From: Saccharopolyspora hordei
GTDB taxonomy: Bacteria > Actinomycetota > Actinomycetes > Mycobacteriales > Pseudonocardiaceae
Direction: 5' to 3'
DNA: 64,000 nt
NCBI RefSeq assembly: GCF_013410345.1
Contig: NZ_JACCFJ010000001.1
Coordinates: 434,001-498,000, forward strand
Shown here piece after piece: positions 16,146-25,105 of this stretch; the first letter of the stretch is position 1; the number at the start of each line of letters is the position of its first letter. The translations under genes were made by a program, and so were the position numbers. A model generated the notes under the pieces. The model was not told the origin of the DNA. It made no database searches and saw only the letters and a list, made by a program, of their open reading frames with translations.

Positions 16146-16667
16146 ATGACCGAGGACGGACGCCGGGCGGAACTGCTCGCGAAGCTGCTGGAGTACTCCG
16201 CCGCGCACGGCCTGTCGGAGGTGTCGCTGCGCCCGCTGGCCGCCGCGGTCGGCTCCAGCCCGCGCATGCTGCTGTACTTCTTCGGCTCCAAGGAAGGCCT
16301 GGTGCGCGAGGTGCACCGGTACGCGCGCTCCGAGCAGCTCCGGCTGCTGGCCGACACGCTCGAGCACTGCCGGGACCGCACCGAGGCGCTGCGCGCCCTG
16401 TGGCGCTGGCTCAGCGACCCGGCGCACCACGACGTGATCCGGTTCTTCTTCGAGAGCTACGCGCGCTCGCTGCAGGGCGGCGCGTGGGAGGGCTTCGGCG
16501 AGGCCAGCGTCCGCGAGTGGCTGCCGCCCCTGCAGCGCGTCCTCGGGTCCGAGACCGAGGCCACCCTCCTGCTCGCCGCGCTGCGCGGACTGGTCCTCGA
16601 CCTGCTGGCCACCGGGGACGCCGAGCGGGTGGACCGCGCGTTCGAGGCGCTGCTCGCCAGCGTGTGA
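16146..16667 (+). CDS. TetR-family regulator
   Basis: 173 aa. LLEYSAAHGLSEVSLRPLAAAVGSSPRMLLYFFGSKEGLVREV (about 14-56) is the helix-turn-helix. The C-terminal domain is short and helical (TEATLLLAALRGLVLDLLATGD). RBS GGGAGAGAG precedes the ATG. It is likely autoregulated through the palindrome at 16090 and also controls the divergent acetyltransferase. Confidence 0.88.
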   Translation: MTEDGRRAELLAKLLEYSAAHGLSEVSLRPLAAAVGSSPRMLLYFFGSKEGLVREVHRYARSEQLRLLADTLEHCRDRTEALRALWRWLSDPAHHDVIRFFFESYARSLQGGAWEGFGEASVREWLPPLQRVLGSETEATLLLAALRGLVLDLLATGDAERVDRAFEALLASV

Positions 16668-16718
16668 GATGGCAGGCACCGCGGAATATCCCGTTCCGCG
16701 CGGTTGTCGGTGCTGGGC

Positions 16719-17783
16719 GTGAGCCATCTCTTCGAACCGATCAAGCTTCGTGACCTCGTCATCCGCAACCGCGCCTGGGTCTCGCCGATGTGCCAGTACT
16801 CGGCGACCGACGGCGTGCCCAACGACTGGCACTTCGTGCACCTCGGCCAGTTCGCCACCGGCGGCGCCGGGCTGATCATCGCCGAGGCGACCGCCGTGGT
16901 CCCGGAGGGCCGGATCAGCCCCGGCGACACCGGCCTGTGGAACGACGAGCAGGTCGCGGCCTGGCAGCGGATCAACGACTTCGCGCACCAGCAGGGCGCG
17001 GCGACCGGTGTGCAGCTCGCGCACGCCGGCCGCAAGGCCTCCACCTCCGCGCCGTGGGAGGGCGGGCACTCGCTGTCCCCGTCCGAGGGCGGCTGGCAGA
17101 CGGTCAGCTCGACCAACGAGGCCTTCGGCGACCTCGCCGCGCCGCGCGCCTTGACCGAGGCCGAGGTGGCCGAGCTGCCCGGCCGGTTCGCGGCCGCCGC
17201 CCGGCGCGCGGAGCAGGCCGGCTTCGACGTGGTCGAGCTGCACTTCGCGCACGGCTACCTGGCGCACCAGTTCTACTCGCCGCTGGTCAACGACCGCACC
17301 GACCGCTACGGCGGCGACTTCGACAACCGGGTCCGGGTGCTGCTGGAGATCACCGAGGCGGTGCGCGAGGCGTGGCCCGCGGACCGGCCGCTGTTCGTGC
17401 GGATCTCGGCGACCGACTGGGTCGAGGGCGGCTGGACCGGCGAGGACTCGGTGCGGCTGTCCCGGCTGCTCGCCGAGCGCGGCGTGGACCTGGTGGACGT
17501 GTCGACCGGCGGCGCGGTGCCGAAGGCGGACATCCCGGTCCGCGCCGGGTACCAGGTGCGCTTCGCCCGCCAGGTGCGCACCGAGGCGGACGTGCCGACC
17601 GGCGCGGTCGGCCTGATCACCTCGCCCGAGCAGGCCGAGGAGATCGTCGCCTCGGGGTCGGCGGACGCGGTCCTGCTCGGCCGCGAGCTGCTGCGCGACC
17701 CGCACTGGCCGCTGCACGCCGCCGACCGCCTGCACGCGGACAACATCTGGCCCAAGCAGTACGAGCGCGCCCGCCGCGGGTGA
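16719..17783 (+). CDS. Old Yellow Enzyme family ene-reductase (YqjM-like)
   Basis: 354 aa from GTG 16719, chosen because family members begin with SxLFEPxxLRxLxxRNR; an in-frame TTG at 16704 is possible. SPMCQYSA holds the cysteine that tunes FMN in the YqjM class, and QLAHAGRKAS carries the catalytic HxGR-type motif. HFAHGYLAHQFYSPLVNDRTDRYGG is the substrate/FMN region. TGAVGLITSPEQAEEIV and LLGRELLRDPHWPL bind the phosphate. It would use NADPH to reduce activated alkenes in the cytosol. Monocistronic, closed by a strong terminator. Confidence 0.93.
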   Translation: MSHLFEPIKLRDLVIRNRAWVSPMCQYSATDGVPNDWHFVHLGQFATGGAGLIIAEATAVVPEGRISPGDTGLWNDEQVAAWQRINDFAHQQGAATGVQLAHAGRKASTSAPWEGGHSLSPSEGGWQTVSSTNEAFGDLAAPRALTEAEVAELPGRFAAAARRAEQAGFDVVELHFAHGYLAHQFYSPLVNDRTDRYGGDFDNRVRVLLEITEAVREAWPADRPLFVRISATDWVEGGWTGEDSVRLSRLLAERGVDLVDVSTGGAVPKADIPVRAGYQVRFARQVRTEADVPTGAVGLITSPEQAEEIVASGSADAVLLGRELLRDPHWPLHAADRLHADNIWPKQYERARRG

Positions 17784-17787
17784 GCCG

Positions 17788-17828
17788 CGGGCGGCAGGGA
17801 CGCCCGAGCGCGGAGTCCCTGCCGCCCG
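17788..17828 (+). terminator. terminator after the ene-reductase
   Basis: A perfect 14-bp stem (CGGGCGGCAGGGAC with its complement) closes a 13-base loop, four bases after the stop codon. No T-run follows. Confidence 0.7.
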
Positions 17829-17942
17829 TCCGGTGGAACCGGCCCCACCGGGAGGAGACGCGCCGGGCGTTCCGCGCCGCAGATCGCCCCGACCCGGCCG
17901 CAGCTCGCGTAACCTCGCCGCAGGACCTCCTCCGACCTGAAG

Positions 17943-18482
17943 ATGGGCATGCGTACAACACCAGTCACAGCGGCCGCGGCGTTGACCATCACCGGCCTGC
18001 TGCTCGCCGGGTGCGGCACCTCGAGCAGCGACGCGTCCCAGGCGTTGGACGGACCGCTCGTCGGCCCGTCGTTGGCCGGGTTCGACCCCTGCTCAGCGTT
18101 GTCCCAGAGCGACCTGCAGCACGTCGGCGTCACCGAGCCCGGCGAGCCGGTCGACGAGGACGGCGAGGTCGGCTGCGAGTTCCGCGGTGACGACGACTTC
18201 CTGCTGCGGATCACCAAGGCGGAGACGACCGACCTGGACGCCTGGAGCCAGCGGCGCGGCGAGTTCAGCGGCTTCGAGTCGAACCAGGTCGGCAGCCGCC
18301 CCGGGCTCCGCGCGGTGCCCGTCGGGTCCCCGGAGTCCACCTGGTGCCGGCAGATCGTGGCGGCGGGTACCGGCACGGTGTCGGTGGAGATCAAGTACAA
18401 CGCCGAGACCGGCCCGGCCGGCGCGGAGACCTGCGCCAAGGCCATCGAGATCGCCCAGGTCCTGGAGCCCACCCTCCCCTGA
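17943..18482 (+). CDS. DUF3558-type secreted lipoprotein
   Basis: 179 aa. A signal peptide ends in the lipobox LLLAGC (Cys about residue 25), so it is predicted to be a lipid-anchored cell-surface protein. The mature part has the DUF3558 pattern: DPCSALSQSDLQHVGV, then GCEFRGDDDF, and a late paired cysteine region (STWCRQIV, AETCAKAIEIA), suggesting two disulphides. The family is common in Pseudonocardiales and mycobacteria and has no assigned function. TAACCT at about 17909 is a plausible -10. Confidence 0.85.
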   Translation: MGMRTTPVTAAAALTITGLLLAGCGTSSSDASQALDGPLVGPSLAGFDPCSALSQSDLQHVGVTEPGEPVDEDGEVGCEFRGDDDFLLRITKAETTDLDAWSQRRGEFSGFESNQVGSRPGLRAVPVGSPESTWCRQIVAAGTGTVSVEIKYNAETGPAGAETCAKAIEIAQVLEPTLP

Positions 18483-18513
18483 CGGCTGCGGGCGCCGCGC
18501 GGGCGCGCCACGG

Positions 18514-18538
18514 CGACCGCCCGTGGCACGGGCGGTCG
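18514..18538. terminator. bidirectional terminator between lipoprotein and dps
   Basis: A perfect 11-bp stem CGACCGCCCGT/ACGGGCGGTCG has a three-base loop and lies between convergent genes. Confidence 0.7.
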
Positions 18539-18565
18539 TCGAGCGCTGTCACCAGCCCTGGACGG

Positions 18566-19048
18566 CTAGGACGCCAGCTTGGCCTCCCACATCCAGTGCT
18601 GCTTCTCCAGCTCCCTGGCGATGTCGATGAACAGGTCCTGGGTGACCTGGTCGGTCTTGTCGGACTCGTCGATGCGGACGCGCAGGCGGCGCACCACCTC
18701 GAGCAGCGCCTGGGTGATCGCCTCGGTGACCTCCCGGTCACTCCGCCAGTCGCCCTCGAACTTGGACAGGCCGGAGTTCTCCGCCACGGTCCGCGCGCGG
18801 CCGTCCGGCGACACGCCGAGGGCCGAGGCGCGTTCGGCGACGTCGTCGGCGAAGCCGCGGGCGACGGTGACCAGTTCGTCGAGGTGCAGGTGCACGTCGC
18901 GGAAGAAGCGGCCGACGACGTTCCAGTGCGCCTGCTTGGCCACCAGGTGCAGGTCGATCAGGTCGACCAGGGTCGCCTGCAGCATCTTGCCGGTGGTGTC
19001 CTGGTCCTGGTCGTTGAGCGGGCTGGTGATCGGAGCCTTGTGGGCCAT
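18566..19048 (-). CDS. dps: Dps-family DNA-protecting ferritin
   Basis: 160 aa from ATG 19048, with GAGGAGG upstream. The ferroxidase signature is KQAHWNVVGRFFRDVHLHLDEL (His near 37, Asp/His near 49-53), followed by the conserved second-helix region and WMWEAKL at the end. Twelve-subunit shells of this family oxidise and store iron and shield DNA under peroxide or starvation stress. An adjacent FMN reductase suggests a redox-stress context, but spacing of more than 120 bp argues against a tight operon. Confidence 0.92.
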   Translation of the reverse strand: MAHKAPITSPLNDQDQDTTGKMLQATLVDLIDLHLVAKQAHWNVVGRFFRDVHLHLDELVTVARGFADDVAERASALGVSPDGRARTVAENSGLSKFEGDWRSDREVTEAITQALLEVVRRLRVRIDESDKTDQVTQDLFIDIARELEKQHWMWEAKLAS

Positions 19049-19175
19049 GGGACGTGCAACCTCCTCGGACGCGCGAGTTGCCTCCACCCGAGGGTGCTGC
19101 CTCGCGGGACTCGGCGCACGTCGAGCGGTTGCGCAGCGTGAGGGAACCGGCGACCCCGCGCGATCACGCCCGGTG

Positions 19176-19730
19176 TCAGGACCGGCTGGCGAACTCCACG
19201 ACCTGGCGGCCGATGGTGCGCAGCACGGTGGCGACCTTGTCGTCGCCGCACTCCCCGCCGGGCTCGAAGTGCGTCTCGGCGGAGTTCACCGCACCGCCGA
19301 GCGGGGTCGGCCAGCCGCGCAGCGCGTGCACCACGGAGCGCAGCGCCTGCAGCGTGGTGACGGTGGCCTGCCAGCCGTGGGCGATGCCGATGCACCCGAC
19401 CGCCCGGCCGTCCAGGTAGGGACGGGCGTCGCCGCGCAGGTCCTCCACGTAGTCCAGGGCGTTCTTGACCAGCCCCGAGACCGTGCCGTGGTAGCCGGGC
19501 GAGGCGATGATGACGCCGTCCGCGCTGCGCAGCGCGTCCACCAGCTCCAGCGCGGAGTCGGTGCGCTCGGCCACCTGCGGGTCGTAGAACGGCAGGGCCA
19601 GGCTGGCGCCGGTGACCGCGTGGACCTTGGCGCCGGCTTCCCGAGCGCCGGCCAGCGCGGCGTGCAGCGCGCGCTCGGACTGCGAGTCCGGCCGCACCGA
19701 CCCGCCGATCCCCACCACGGTCACCGTCAT
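19176..19730 (-). CDS. NADPH-dependent FMN reductase
   Basis: 184 aa. MTVTVVGIGGSVRPDSQSERAL has the phosphate-binding GSxRxxSxS loop of the flavodoxin-like reductases, and IIASPGYHGTVSGLVKNALDYVEDL (about 75-99) is the isoalloxazine-binding PxYxGxxxGxLKNxLD motif. A GGAAGG ribosome-binding site precedes the ATG. It would supply reduced FMN to a monooxygenase or act as a quinone reductase. No monooxygenase is adjacent. Confidence 0.9.
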   Translation of the reverse strand: MTVTVVGIGGSVRPDSQSERALHAALAGAREAGAKVHAVTGASLALPFYDPQVAERTDSALELVDALRSADGVIIASPGYHGTVSGLVKNALDYVEDLRGDARPYLDGRAVGCIGIAHGWQATVTTLQALRSVVHALRGWPTPLGGAVNSAETHFEPGGECGDDKVATVLRTIGRQVVEFASRS

Positions 19731-19876
19731 GCGTCGATCCTTCCACCTGGGTGTCGTGCCTGTCCCGCCCGCGACGCTACGACCTCCAGTCCGGTCGAGG
19801 TCAACGAGCGGCGGCCCGAGGAGCTGCTACCTGCGGGTAACCTCTATCACGCCCTGCTAGCTCCCCTGGAAGGTCC

Positions 19877-20953
19877 ATGCCCATGCCCAAGGTCCTCGAA
19901 CTGGTGCAGCCGACGCTGGAGGCCGCGGCGGTCCGCGGCATCTTCGCACTCCCCCGGTCCGTGCGGCGGCTCATCGCCGGCGCACCGATCCGCCTGGACG
20001 GCCAGGAACTCGCGCTCGACGCCCAACTGCTGCTCAAGCTGCAGCAGCTGCGCGGGCAGGACGGGCTCGCGGCGGCCACGCCGGAGCTGGCCCGCGCGGG
20101 CATGCGCCAAGCCACCCACCTCACCTCGGGCGACCCGGTCCGCGGCGTGGTGGTCGCCGACCGGCAGGTCCCGACCGCCCACGGCGAGCTGGCCGCCCGC
20201 CTGTACCGGCCGCGCGAGCTCACCGGCAGCAGCCCGCTGCTGGTGTACTACCACGGCGGCGGCTGGGTCATCGGCGACCTGGACACCCACGACGACCTGT
20301 GCCGCTTCCTGGCCAAGCACGCCGGCGTCCGGGTGCTGTCGGTCGACTACCGGCTCGCCCCGGAGCACCCGTTCCCGGCCGCGTTCGACGACAGCCTCGA
20401 CGCCTACCGGTGGGCCGTCGACAACGCCGACGAGCTGGGCACCAGCCGCGACGCGGTCGCGGTCGGCGGGGACAGCGCGGGCGGCAACCTGGCCGCCTCG
20501 GTGGCGATCGCCGCGACCCGCTCCGACGACCTGACCGCCCCGGTGTTCCAGCTGCTGGTCTACCCCGCGGTGGACGCCACGACGCGCCGCCGCTCGCGGG
20601 AGCTGTTCGGCAACGGCTTCCTGCTCACCGACCAGGACATGACCTGGTTCATGGACCACTACCAGCCCGACGAGTCCCTGCGCTCCGACCCGCGGCTGTC
20701 GGTGCTGCTGACCGAGGACCTCAGCGGGCTGCCCGCGGCCTGCGTGGTCACGGCCGGGTTCGACCCGCTGCGCGACGAGGGCGAGGCGTACGCCGCGCGC
20801 CTGGCCGAGGCCGGGGTATCGGTGGTCAGCCGCCGGTTCTCCGACCTGATCCACGGCTTCGCCAACATGCGCAGCGTCGGCGACCGCTTCGAGGAGGCGC
20901 TGTTCGAGATCGTCGGCGCGCTCCGGGCGGGCCTGTCCCTGCAGAAGGTGTGA
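19877..20953 (+). CDS. alpha/beta hydrolase, hormone-sensitive-lipase family esterase
   Basis: 358 aa. The oxyanion motif YYHGGGWVIGDLDTHD (about 117-132), the nucleophile GDSAGGNLA (about 196-204), the acid in VTAGFDPLRDEGEAYA and the histidine in LIHGFANM are all present. This is the HSL/GDSAG family, resembling mycobacterial LipH/LipN-type carboxylesterases. The N-terminal ~80 residues form a cap. It has no signal peptide, suggesting a cytosolic or membrane-associated short-chain ester hydrolase. Confidence 0.92.
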   Translation: MPMPKVLELVQPTLEAAAVRGIFALPRSVRRLIAGAPIRLDGQELALDAQLLLKLQQLRGQDGLAAATPELARAGMRQATHLTSGDPVRGVVVADRQVPTAHGELAARLYRPRELTGSSPLLVYYHGGGWVIGDLDTHDDLCRFLAKHAGVRVLSVDYRLAPEHPFPAAFDDSLDAYRWAVDNADELGTSRDAVAVGGDSAGGNLAASVAIAATRSDDLTAPVFQLLVYPAVDATTRRRSRELFGNGFLLTDQDMTWFMDHYQPDESLRSDPRLSVLLTEDLSGLPAACVVTAGFDPLRDEGEAYAARLAEAGVSVVSRRFSDLIHGFANMRSVGDRFEEALFEIVGALRAGLSLQKV

Positions 20954-20958
20954 CCCGG

Positions 20959-20991
20959 CGGCGGGGGCGTGGCCGGCCCGCGCCCCCGCCG
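20959..20991. terminator. bidirectional terminator between esterase and LuxR-type regulator
   Basis: 11-bp arms CGGCGGGGGCG and CGCCCCCGCCG, with an 11-base loop, end directly at the stop codon of the regulator. Confidence 0.65.
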
Positions 20992-23430
20992 TCAGCGGTC
21001 GGAGCCGAGGAGCTCGCGCAGGCGGTCGAGCAGGTCCTGCCTGGTCGTGGCGCCGAGGCGCTGCTTGATGCGGCTGATGTGGTGCTCCACCGTCTTCGCC
21101 GAGATGAACAGGCGCTTGCCGACCTGCTTGTAGGTCAGGCCCGCCAGCACCAGCTCGGCGACCTCCTTCTCCCGCTCGCTGAGCACGCCGCCGTCGCCGC
21201 CGCCCACCGCGCGCGGCCGCGGCGGCTTGCCCTGCAGCGCCCGCGCGCACTCCAGCAGCCCCAGCATCGCGCGCCGGTCGGCGGTGCGGATGGCCGCCTG
21301 CCCGGCCAGCCGCGCCCCGTCCCAGGCGAGCCCGGCCGCGTGCAGGGCGCGGGCGGTCTTCTCCACCTCGTCCTGGTCCACCTGCCCGCCGAGGATCCCC
21401 AGCCACACGCGCGCCGCGTCGGCCATCGCCGCCGCCAGCGGGTTGTGGTGGGCCATGGCGCCCAGCTCCGCCGCCCGCTGCTGCGCGGTGCCCAGCTCGT
21501 CCAGCACGATCGAGGCCTGCAGCCGCTTCCAGGTCAGCATCGAGGTCCACAGCGGCGGGTTGCCCAGGCCCTCGAGCAACGCCAGCGCCTCGGTGAGGTA
21601 CGGGTCGATCCAGTCCAGGTCGCGCAGGCGCGCGGCCATGACCACCAGCTCACCGAGCGGCAGCAGCGCGAACAGGTCCACCGAGTGCTCGGCGATGACC
21701 TGGCGGGCCTGCCCGCGCGCGGCGGCGAGCGCGGCCATGTCGTTGTCCCGGCTGGCGATGCCGGCCTCGAGCGCGGTCGCCAGCAGCCGGTCCCGGGCCG
21801 TCAGCGCCCCCGTCGGCAGCTTCGCCCGCGCGGCCACCGTGTCGCCCCGCACCAGCGGCAACCACGCCGACAGCAGGCGGTGCCGGTTGCGCAGCAGCGG
21901 GCCCCCGGTGCCGGTGGCCACCGCGCGCTCCAGCGTGGACGCGGCCACGTCGAGCTCGCCGCAGTGCAGGGCGACCAGCGCCGCCAGCGACGCCGGCGAG
22001 TCCGGCAGCACCACGCCGCGCCCCACCGGTTCCGACAGCGACGCCGCCCGCACCAGCGTGGACAGCGCGTTGGAGGCCGACCCGGTGACCGACTCCCGCA
22101 CCCCGCTGGCCAGCTGCGCGGCGGCGCCGGTCATGGACGTCGGCGGGCCGGCGTCGTCGGAGGAGTCCAGCAGCGCGTCGGCGTCGGCCAGCCGCCCGAC
22201 CCCGATCAGGCCGACCGCCGCGAACGCCCGGTCGCCGGGCCAGCGCAGCCGCCCGACCGACCAGCGGCACATCTCCGCGGAGCGCTCCAGCAGCCCGCGC
22301 TGCGCCAGCACGCTCGCCGCGACCTGCACGCCGAGCTCCCGGTCCGGCACCGCGGAGTCCACCACCACCTGGTCGGCCAGCCGCAGCGCCTCGTCCAGCT
22401 GCCCCGCCACGGCGGCGGCCCGCGCGCGCCGGGCGGCCACGGACGCGGGCGGCGCCCCGGCCGACACCGCGGCGTCGAACAGGCGCGGCGCCAGTTCCGG
22501 CGCGTCCAGCAGGGCTTCCTCGCCGGCCTGCTCGAACGCCTTGGCCAGCGTCGCCTCCGGCAGCCGCGCGATCTCGGCGCCGAGCAGCGGGGCCACCAGC
22601 GGCAGCACCGGCCCGCCGCGGGACAGCTGGGTCTCGACCAGGCGGCGGGTCACCTGCAGCCGCCGCTCCCACGGCGTCAGCCGCAGCACGGCCGCGCGCA
22701 CGATCGGCAGCAGCACGTCGTCGGCCGCCACCAGGCCGCTGGCGCGCACCGCCAGCAGCGCGGCGCCGATCTCGGCGGTGTCCAGGTCGAGCAGCGACGC
22801 CAGCAGGTCCGGGTGCGGGGTCGCGCCGACCGCCATCGCCGTCACGCACGCCCGCCCGGCGTCGCCGAGCTGGTCGAAGTCGTGCTGGAACTGGTCGAGC
22901 GCACGCTCCGGCAGCTGCGTGACGTCCGGCTCGGCGGTGGCCAGCACCCGGCTCACGTAGCGGGGGACGCCCCCGGTCTGCGCGTGCAGCCAGCGGATCC
23001 ACTCGGCGGAGGCGTCCCGGACCTGCATCGCGAGCTCTTCCTGGCTGAGCGCGGAGAGCAGCACCGGGGCACCCAGCTCGCCGATCAGCTCGCCGAGCGC
23101 GTCGGGCCGCGGACCCGGCCGGTAGGTGACCACCAGCCGGGCCTCCGGTGCCCGGGCGAGCTCGACGAGCCGACCGAGCACGGACTCGTCGAGCCGGTGC
23201 GCGTCGTCGACCAGCACCGCGCCCTCGTCCGCCCGGTCCAGGTCCGCCGTGCCGAGCACCGGAACTCCCGCGGCGCGGTAGGCGTCGGCCAGCTCGGCCA
23301 GCAGCGCGCTCTTGCCGTACCCGCCGGGGCCCTGGACACCTGCGGTGATCGGCGCGGCAGGCGCGGTGGCGACCGCCGACCGCAGCCCGGCCGCGTGCCC
23401 GTCCAGCAAGGAGATCGTCGATTGGTTCAC
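20992..23430 (-). CDS. large LuxR-type ATPase regulator (IniR-like)
   Basis: 812 aa from GTG 23430. The N-terminal NTPase has Walker A GPGGYGKSALL (about 34-44) and Walker B GAVLVDDAHRLDE, with a LAL/MalT-type architecture. A long helical repeat region follows. The C-terminal LuxR helix-turn-helix is LSEREKEVAELVLAGLTYKQVGKRLFISAKTVEHH (about 746-780). It is co-directional with the Hsp70-like gene (23-bp gap) and divergent from IniB. Mycobacteria have a regulator of similar design, IniR (Rv0339c), next to iniBAC, so control of this cluster in response to envelope stress is inferred. Confidence 0.85.
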   Translation of the reverse strand: MNQSTISLLDGHAAGLRSAVATAPAAPITAGVQGPGGYGKSALLAELADAYRAAGVPVLGTADLDRADEGAVLVDDAHRLDESVLGRLVELARAPEARLVVTYRPGPRPDALGELIGELGAPVLLSALSQEELAMQVRDASAEWIRWLHAQTGGVPRYVSRVLATAEPDVTQLPERALDQFQHDFDQLGDAGRACVTAMAVGATPHPDLLASLLDLDTAEIGAALLAVRASGLVAADDVLLPIVRAAVLRLTPWERRLQVTRRLVETQLSRGGPVLPLVAPLLGAEIARLPEATLAKAFEQAGEEALLDAPELAPRLFDAAVSAGAPPASVAARRARAAAVAGQLDEALRLADQVVVDSAVPDRELGVQVAASVLAQRGLLERSAEMCRWSVGRLRWPGDRAFAAVGLIGVGRLADADALLDSSDDAGPPTSMTGAAAQLASGVRESVTGSASNALSTLVRAASLSEPVGRGVVLPDSPASLAALVALHCGELDVAASTLERAVATGTGGPLLRNRHRLLSAWLPLVRGDTVAARAKLPTGALTARDRLLATALEAGIASRDNDMAALAAARGQARQVIAEHSVDLFALLPLGELVVMAARLRDLDWIDPYLTEALALLEGLGNPPLWTSMLTWKRLQASIVLDELGTAQQRAAELGAMAHHNPLAAAMADAARVWLGILGGQVDQDEVEKTARALHAAGLAWDGARLAGQAAIRTADRRAMLGLLECARALQGKPPRPRAVGGGDGGVLSEREKEVAELVLAGLTYKQVGKRLFISAKTVEHHISRIKQRLGATTRQDLLDRLRELLGSDR

Positions 23431-23453
23431 GCCTGGAGTCCCTGTTCGTCCCG

Positions 23454-24821
23454 TCAGTGGCGCATCAGCTGCAGAAGTCCCAGCAACCCGCCGTTCGGCG
23501 GGGAGGTCGGCCAGAGGAAGGTGAGCACGAGGCCGCCGAGGACCAGCACGGCGGCCACGGACAGCTTGATGATCTTCATCCGCCGCGCGCGGTCCTCGTC
23601 CGGGGGCTCCAGCGGCATCGGCTCGACCTCGACCGGTGGCCGCGGGGCCTCCGGGACCTCGACCTCCTCCTCGTCCAGGTCCGAGCCCTCGATGCGCACC
23701 AGCACGCTGGTCTCGTCGACCGAGCCCTCGTCGCCGGTGGTCGACAGCACCTGCGCGGCGGCCGACGCGGCCCCGCTGGCGGCGGCCAGCTCCGGCGCGA
23801 CGTCGACCTGCGGCGGCACCGTGAGCCGGTCGGCCACCAGCTGCTTGAGCAGCGGGACCCGGGCGGTGCCGCCGGCCAGCACCACCGCGTCGAGGTCCTC
23901 CGGGGCCAGCGTGGCCGACTGCACCGCCTGCAGGACGAGCTCCGGCACCCGCTCCAGGTGGGGCCGGACGAGCTGCTCGTAGCGGCCGCGGGAGACGGCG
24001 AACTCGGTGCGCACCCCCGGCAGTTCCACCCGCACCTGCACCCCGGCCTGGTGCGACAGGGCCTCCTTGGCCCGGACGCACTCGGCGCGCAGGTGGAACA
24101 GCGCGGCACGCTGGTTCAGGTCGTCCAGGTCCAGGGCGTCGAGCCGCTCACCGAACTGCTCGCGGACCGCGGCGAAGATCTCGTCGTCGAGGTCCTGCCC
24201 GCTGGGGTGGTCCGCGGTCAGCGGGGACCCCACCACCTCGAAGCCGCGCTGCCTGCGGCGCAGCACGGTGGCGTCCATGCCGCTGCCGCCGATGTTGGCG
24301 ACCGCGATCGGCTCGTGCTCCGGGACGCGCTGCTTGGCGGCGTAGTCCAGGGCCACCGCCATCGGCTCCGGGACCATCGTGACGTCGCCCAGCCCGAGCT
24401 GGGCCAGGGCCTGCTGCACGAGCCGGACGCGGTGCGGCCCCCAGGTGGCGCTGTGCGCGAGCGCGATGTGCTCGGCCGGGTGCCCCTGCCGGGCGGCCAC
24501 CGTGTCGGCGACCCACTCGACGAGGGTCGCCACCAGGCTCTGGGCGGGGACGAACTCGTTGCCCACCAGCAGCGGCAGGTCCTCACCGAGGCGGTGGGTG
24601 AACCCGCGCACCACCCACTCGTGGTGGGCGATCTCCTGCCGCTGGGCGGCTTCGCCGGCCACGTACGACCCGTCCTGCACCTTGCACAGCACGGTCGGCA
24701 CCACCGGACCGGACGGGGACAGCGGGACCGGCGTCGCCGCGCCCCACCGGGTCCCATCGCGGCGCGCGATGGCCGCCGTCGTCACCGTCGCGCCCAGATG
24801 AACGCCCAGGACGTAAGGCAT
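23454..24821 (-). CDS. Hsp70-like actin-fold ATPase with C-terminal membrane anchor
   Basis: 455 aa. The Hsp70 nucleotide-binding fold spans about 1-345: PYVLGVHLGATVTTAAIA (phosphate 1), TMVPEPMAVALDYA, ANIGGSGMDATVL (phosphate 2) and DAVVLAGGTARVPLLKQLV (adenosine). There is no substrate-binding domain. An acidic linker (EGSDLDEEEVEVPE) leads to one hydrophobic segment (about 417-437) and an 18-residue tail, so it is probably tail-anchored. Canonical GIDLGTT reads GVHLGAT and canonical FDLGGGT reads ANIGGSG, so both phosphate-loop aspartates are replaced. It is transcribed with the LuxR-type regulator and divergent from IniB. It may be a nucleotide sensor rather than a chaperone. Confidence 0.85.
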   Translation of the reverse strand: MPYVLGVHLGATVTTAAIARRDGTRWGAATPVPLSPSGPVVPTVLCKVQDGSYVAGEAAQRQEIAHHEWVVRGFTHRLGEDLPLLVGNEFVPAQSLVATLVEWVADTVAARQGHPAEHIALAHSATWGPHRVRLVQQALAQLGLGDVTMVPEPMAVALDYAAKQRVPEHEPIAVANIGGSGMDATVLRRRQRGFEVVGSPLTADHPSGQDLDDEIFAAVREQFGERLDALDLDDLNQRAALFHLRAECVRAKEALSHQAGVQVRVELPGVRTEFAVSRGRYEQLVRPHLERVPELVLQAVQSATLAPEDLDAVVLAGGTARVPLLKQLVADRLTVPPQVDVAPELAAASGAASAAAQVLSTTGDEGSVDETSVLVRIEGSDLDEEEVEVPEAPRPPVEVEPMPLEPPDEDRARRMKIIKLSVAAVLVLGGLVLTFLWPTSPPNGGLLGLLQLMRH

Positions 24822-25037
24822 GCAATCCCTTCGTGTTACCGATCGGCCACCATCGGGCGATACCCGATGGCGGCGCAGGGTGGACACAATCTAGCGCGCT
24901 GCGGTTACGCAGAGGTATATGACTCCCCAACGCCGCCCCTAACGGACCACCTAGTGGATCCCCTAATAGAGGTTCAAGTAACTAGGAGTCGTACCCGATG
25001 GCGGGGGGGCTCCCGCCCAATAGCGTGATCGACACAG

Positions 25038-25063
25038 GAGTGAGGGACCGCGCGACCTCACTC
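25038..25063. promoter_or_regulatory. inverted repeat in the IniB promoter/leader region
   Basis: 8-bp arms GAGTGAGG and CCTCACTC with a 10-base loop, 43-68 bp upstream of the IniB start. The whole 284-bp divergent spacer (24822-25105) is less GC-rich than its surroundings, with several TA steps (CTAATAGAGG, AACTAGG) and the palindrome CCACCTAGTGG at 24949-24959. Likely control region for the Ini cluster; which element binds the LuxR-type protein is unknown. Confidence 0.5.
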
Positions 25064-25105
25064 GGACATCCCCAGTCGAGAACGCTGAGCATCGGAGGCC
25101 CAACG

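Noticed and set aside
15504-17735. Long minus-strand frame extending the methyltransferase upstream to 961 codons
   Set aside because: The extension is antisense to GNAT/TetR/ene-reductase genes and has shadow composition; the enzyme domain starts at 15503.
20299-23982. Plus-strand 1227-codon open frame opposite the LuxR-type regulator
   Set aside because: Arg/Gly/Pro-rich shadow of the GC-rich antisense gene; the minus-strand gene has Walker and HTH motifs.
24949-24959. CCACCTAGTGG palindrome as a specific regulator box
   Set aside because: Short and not repeated elsewhere in the divergent region; noted only as part of the Ini control region.
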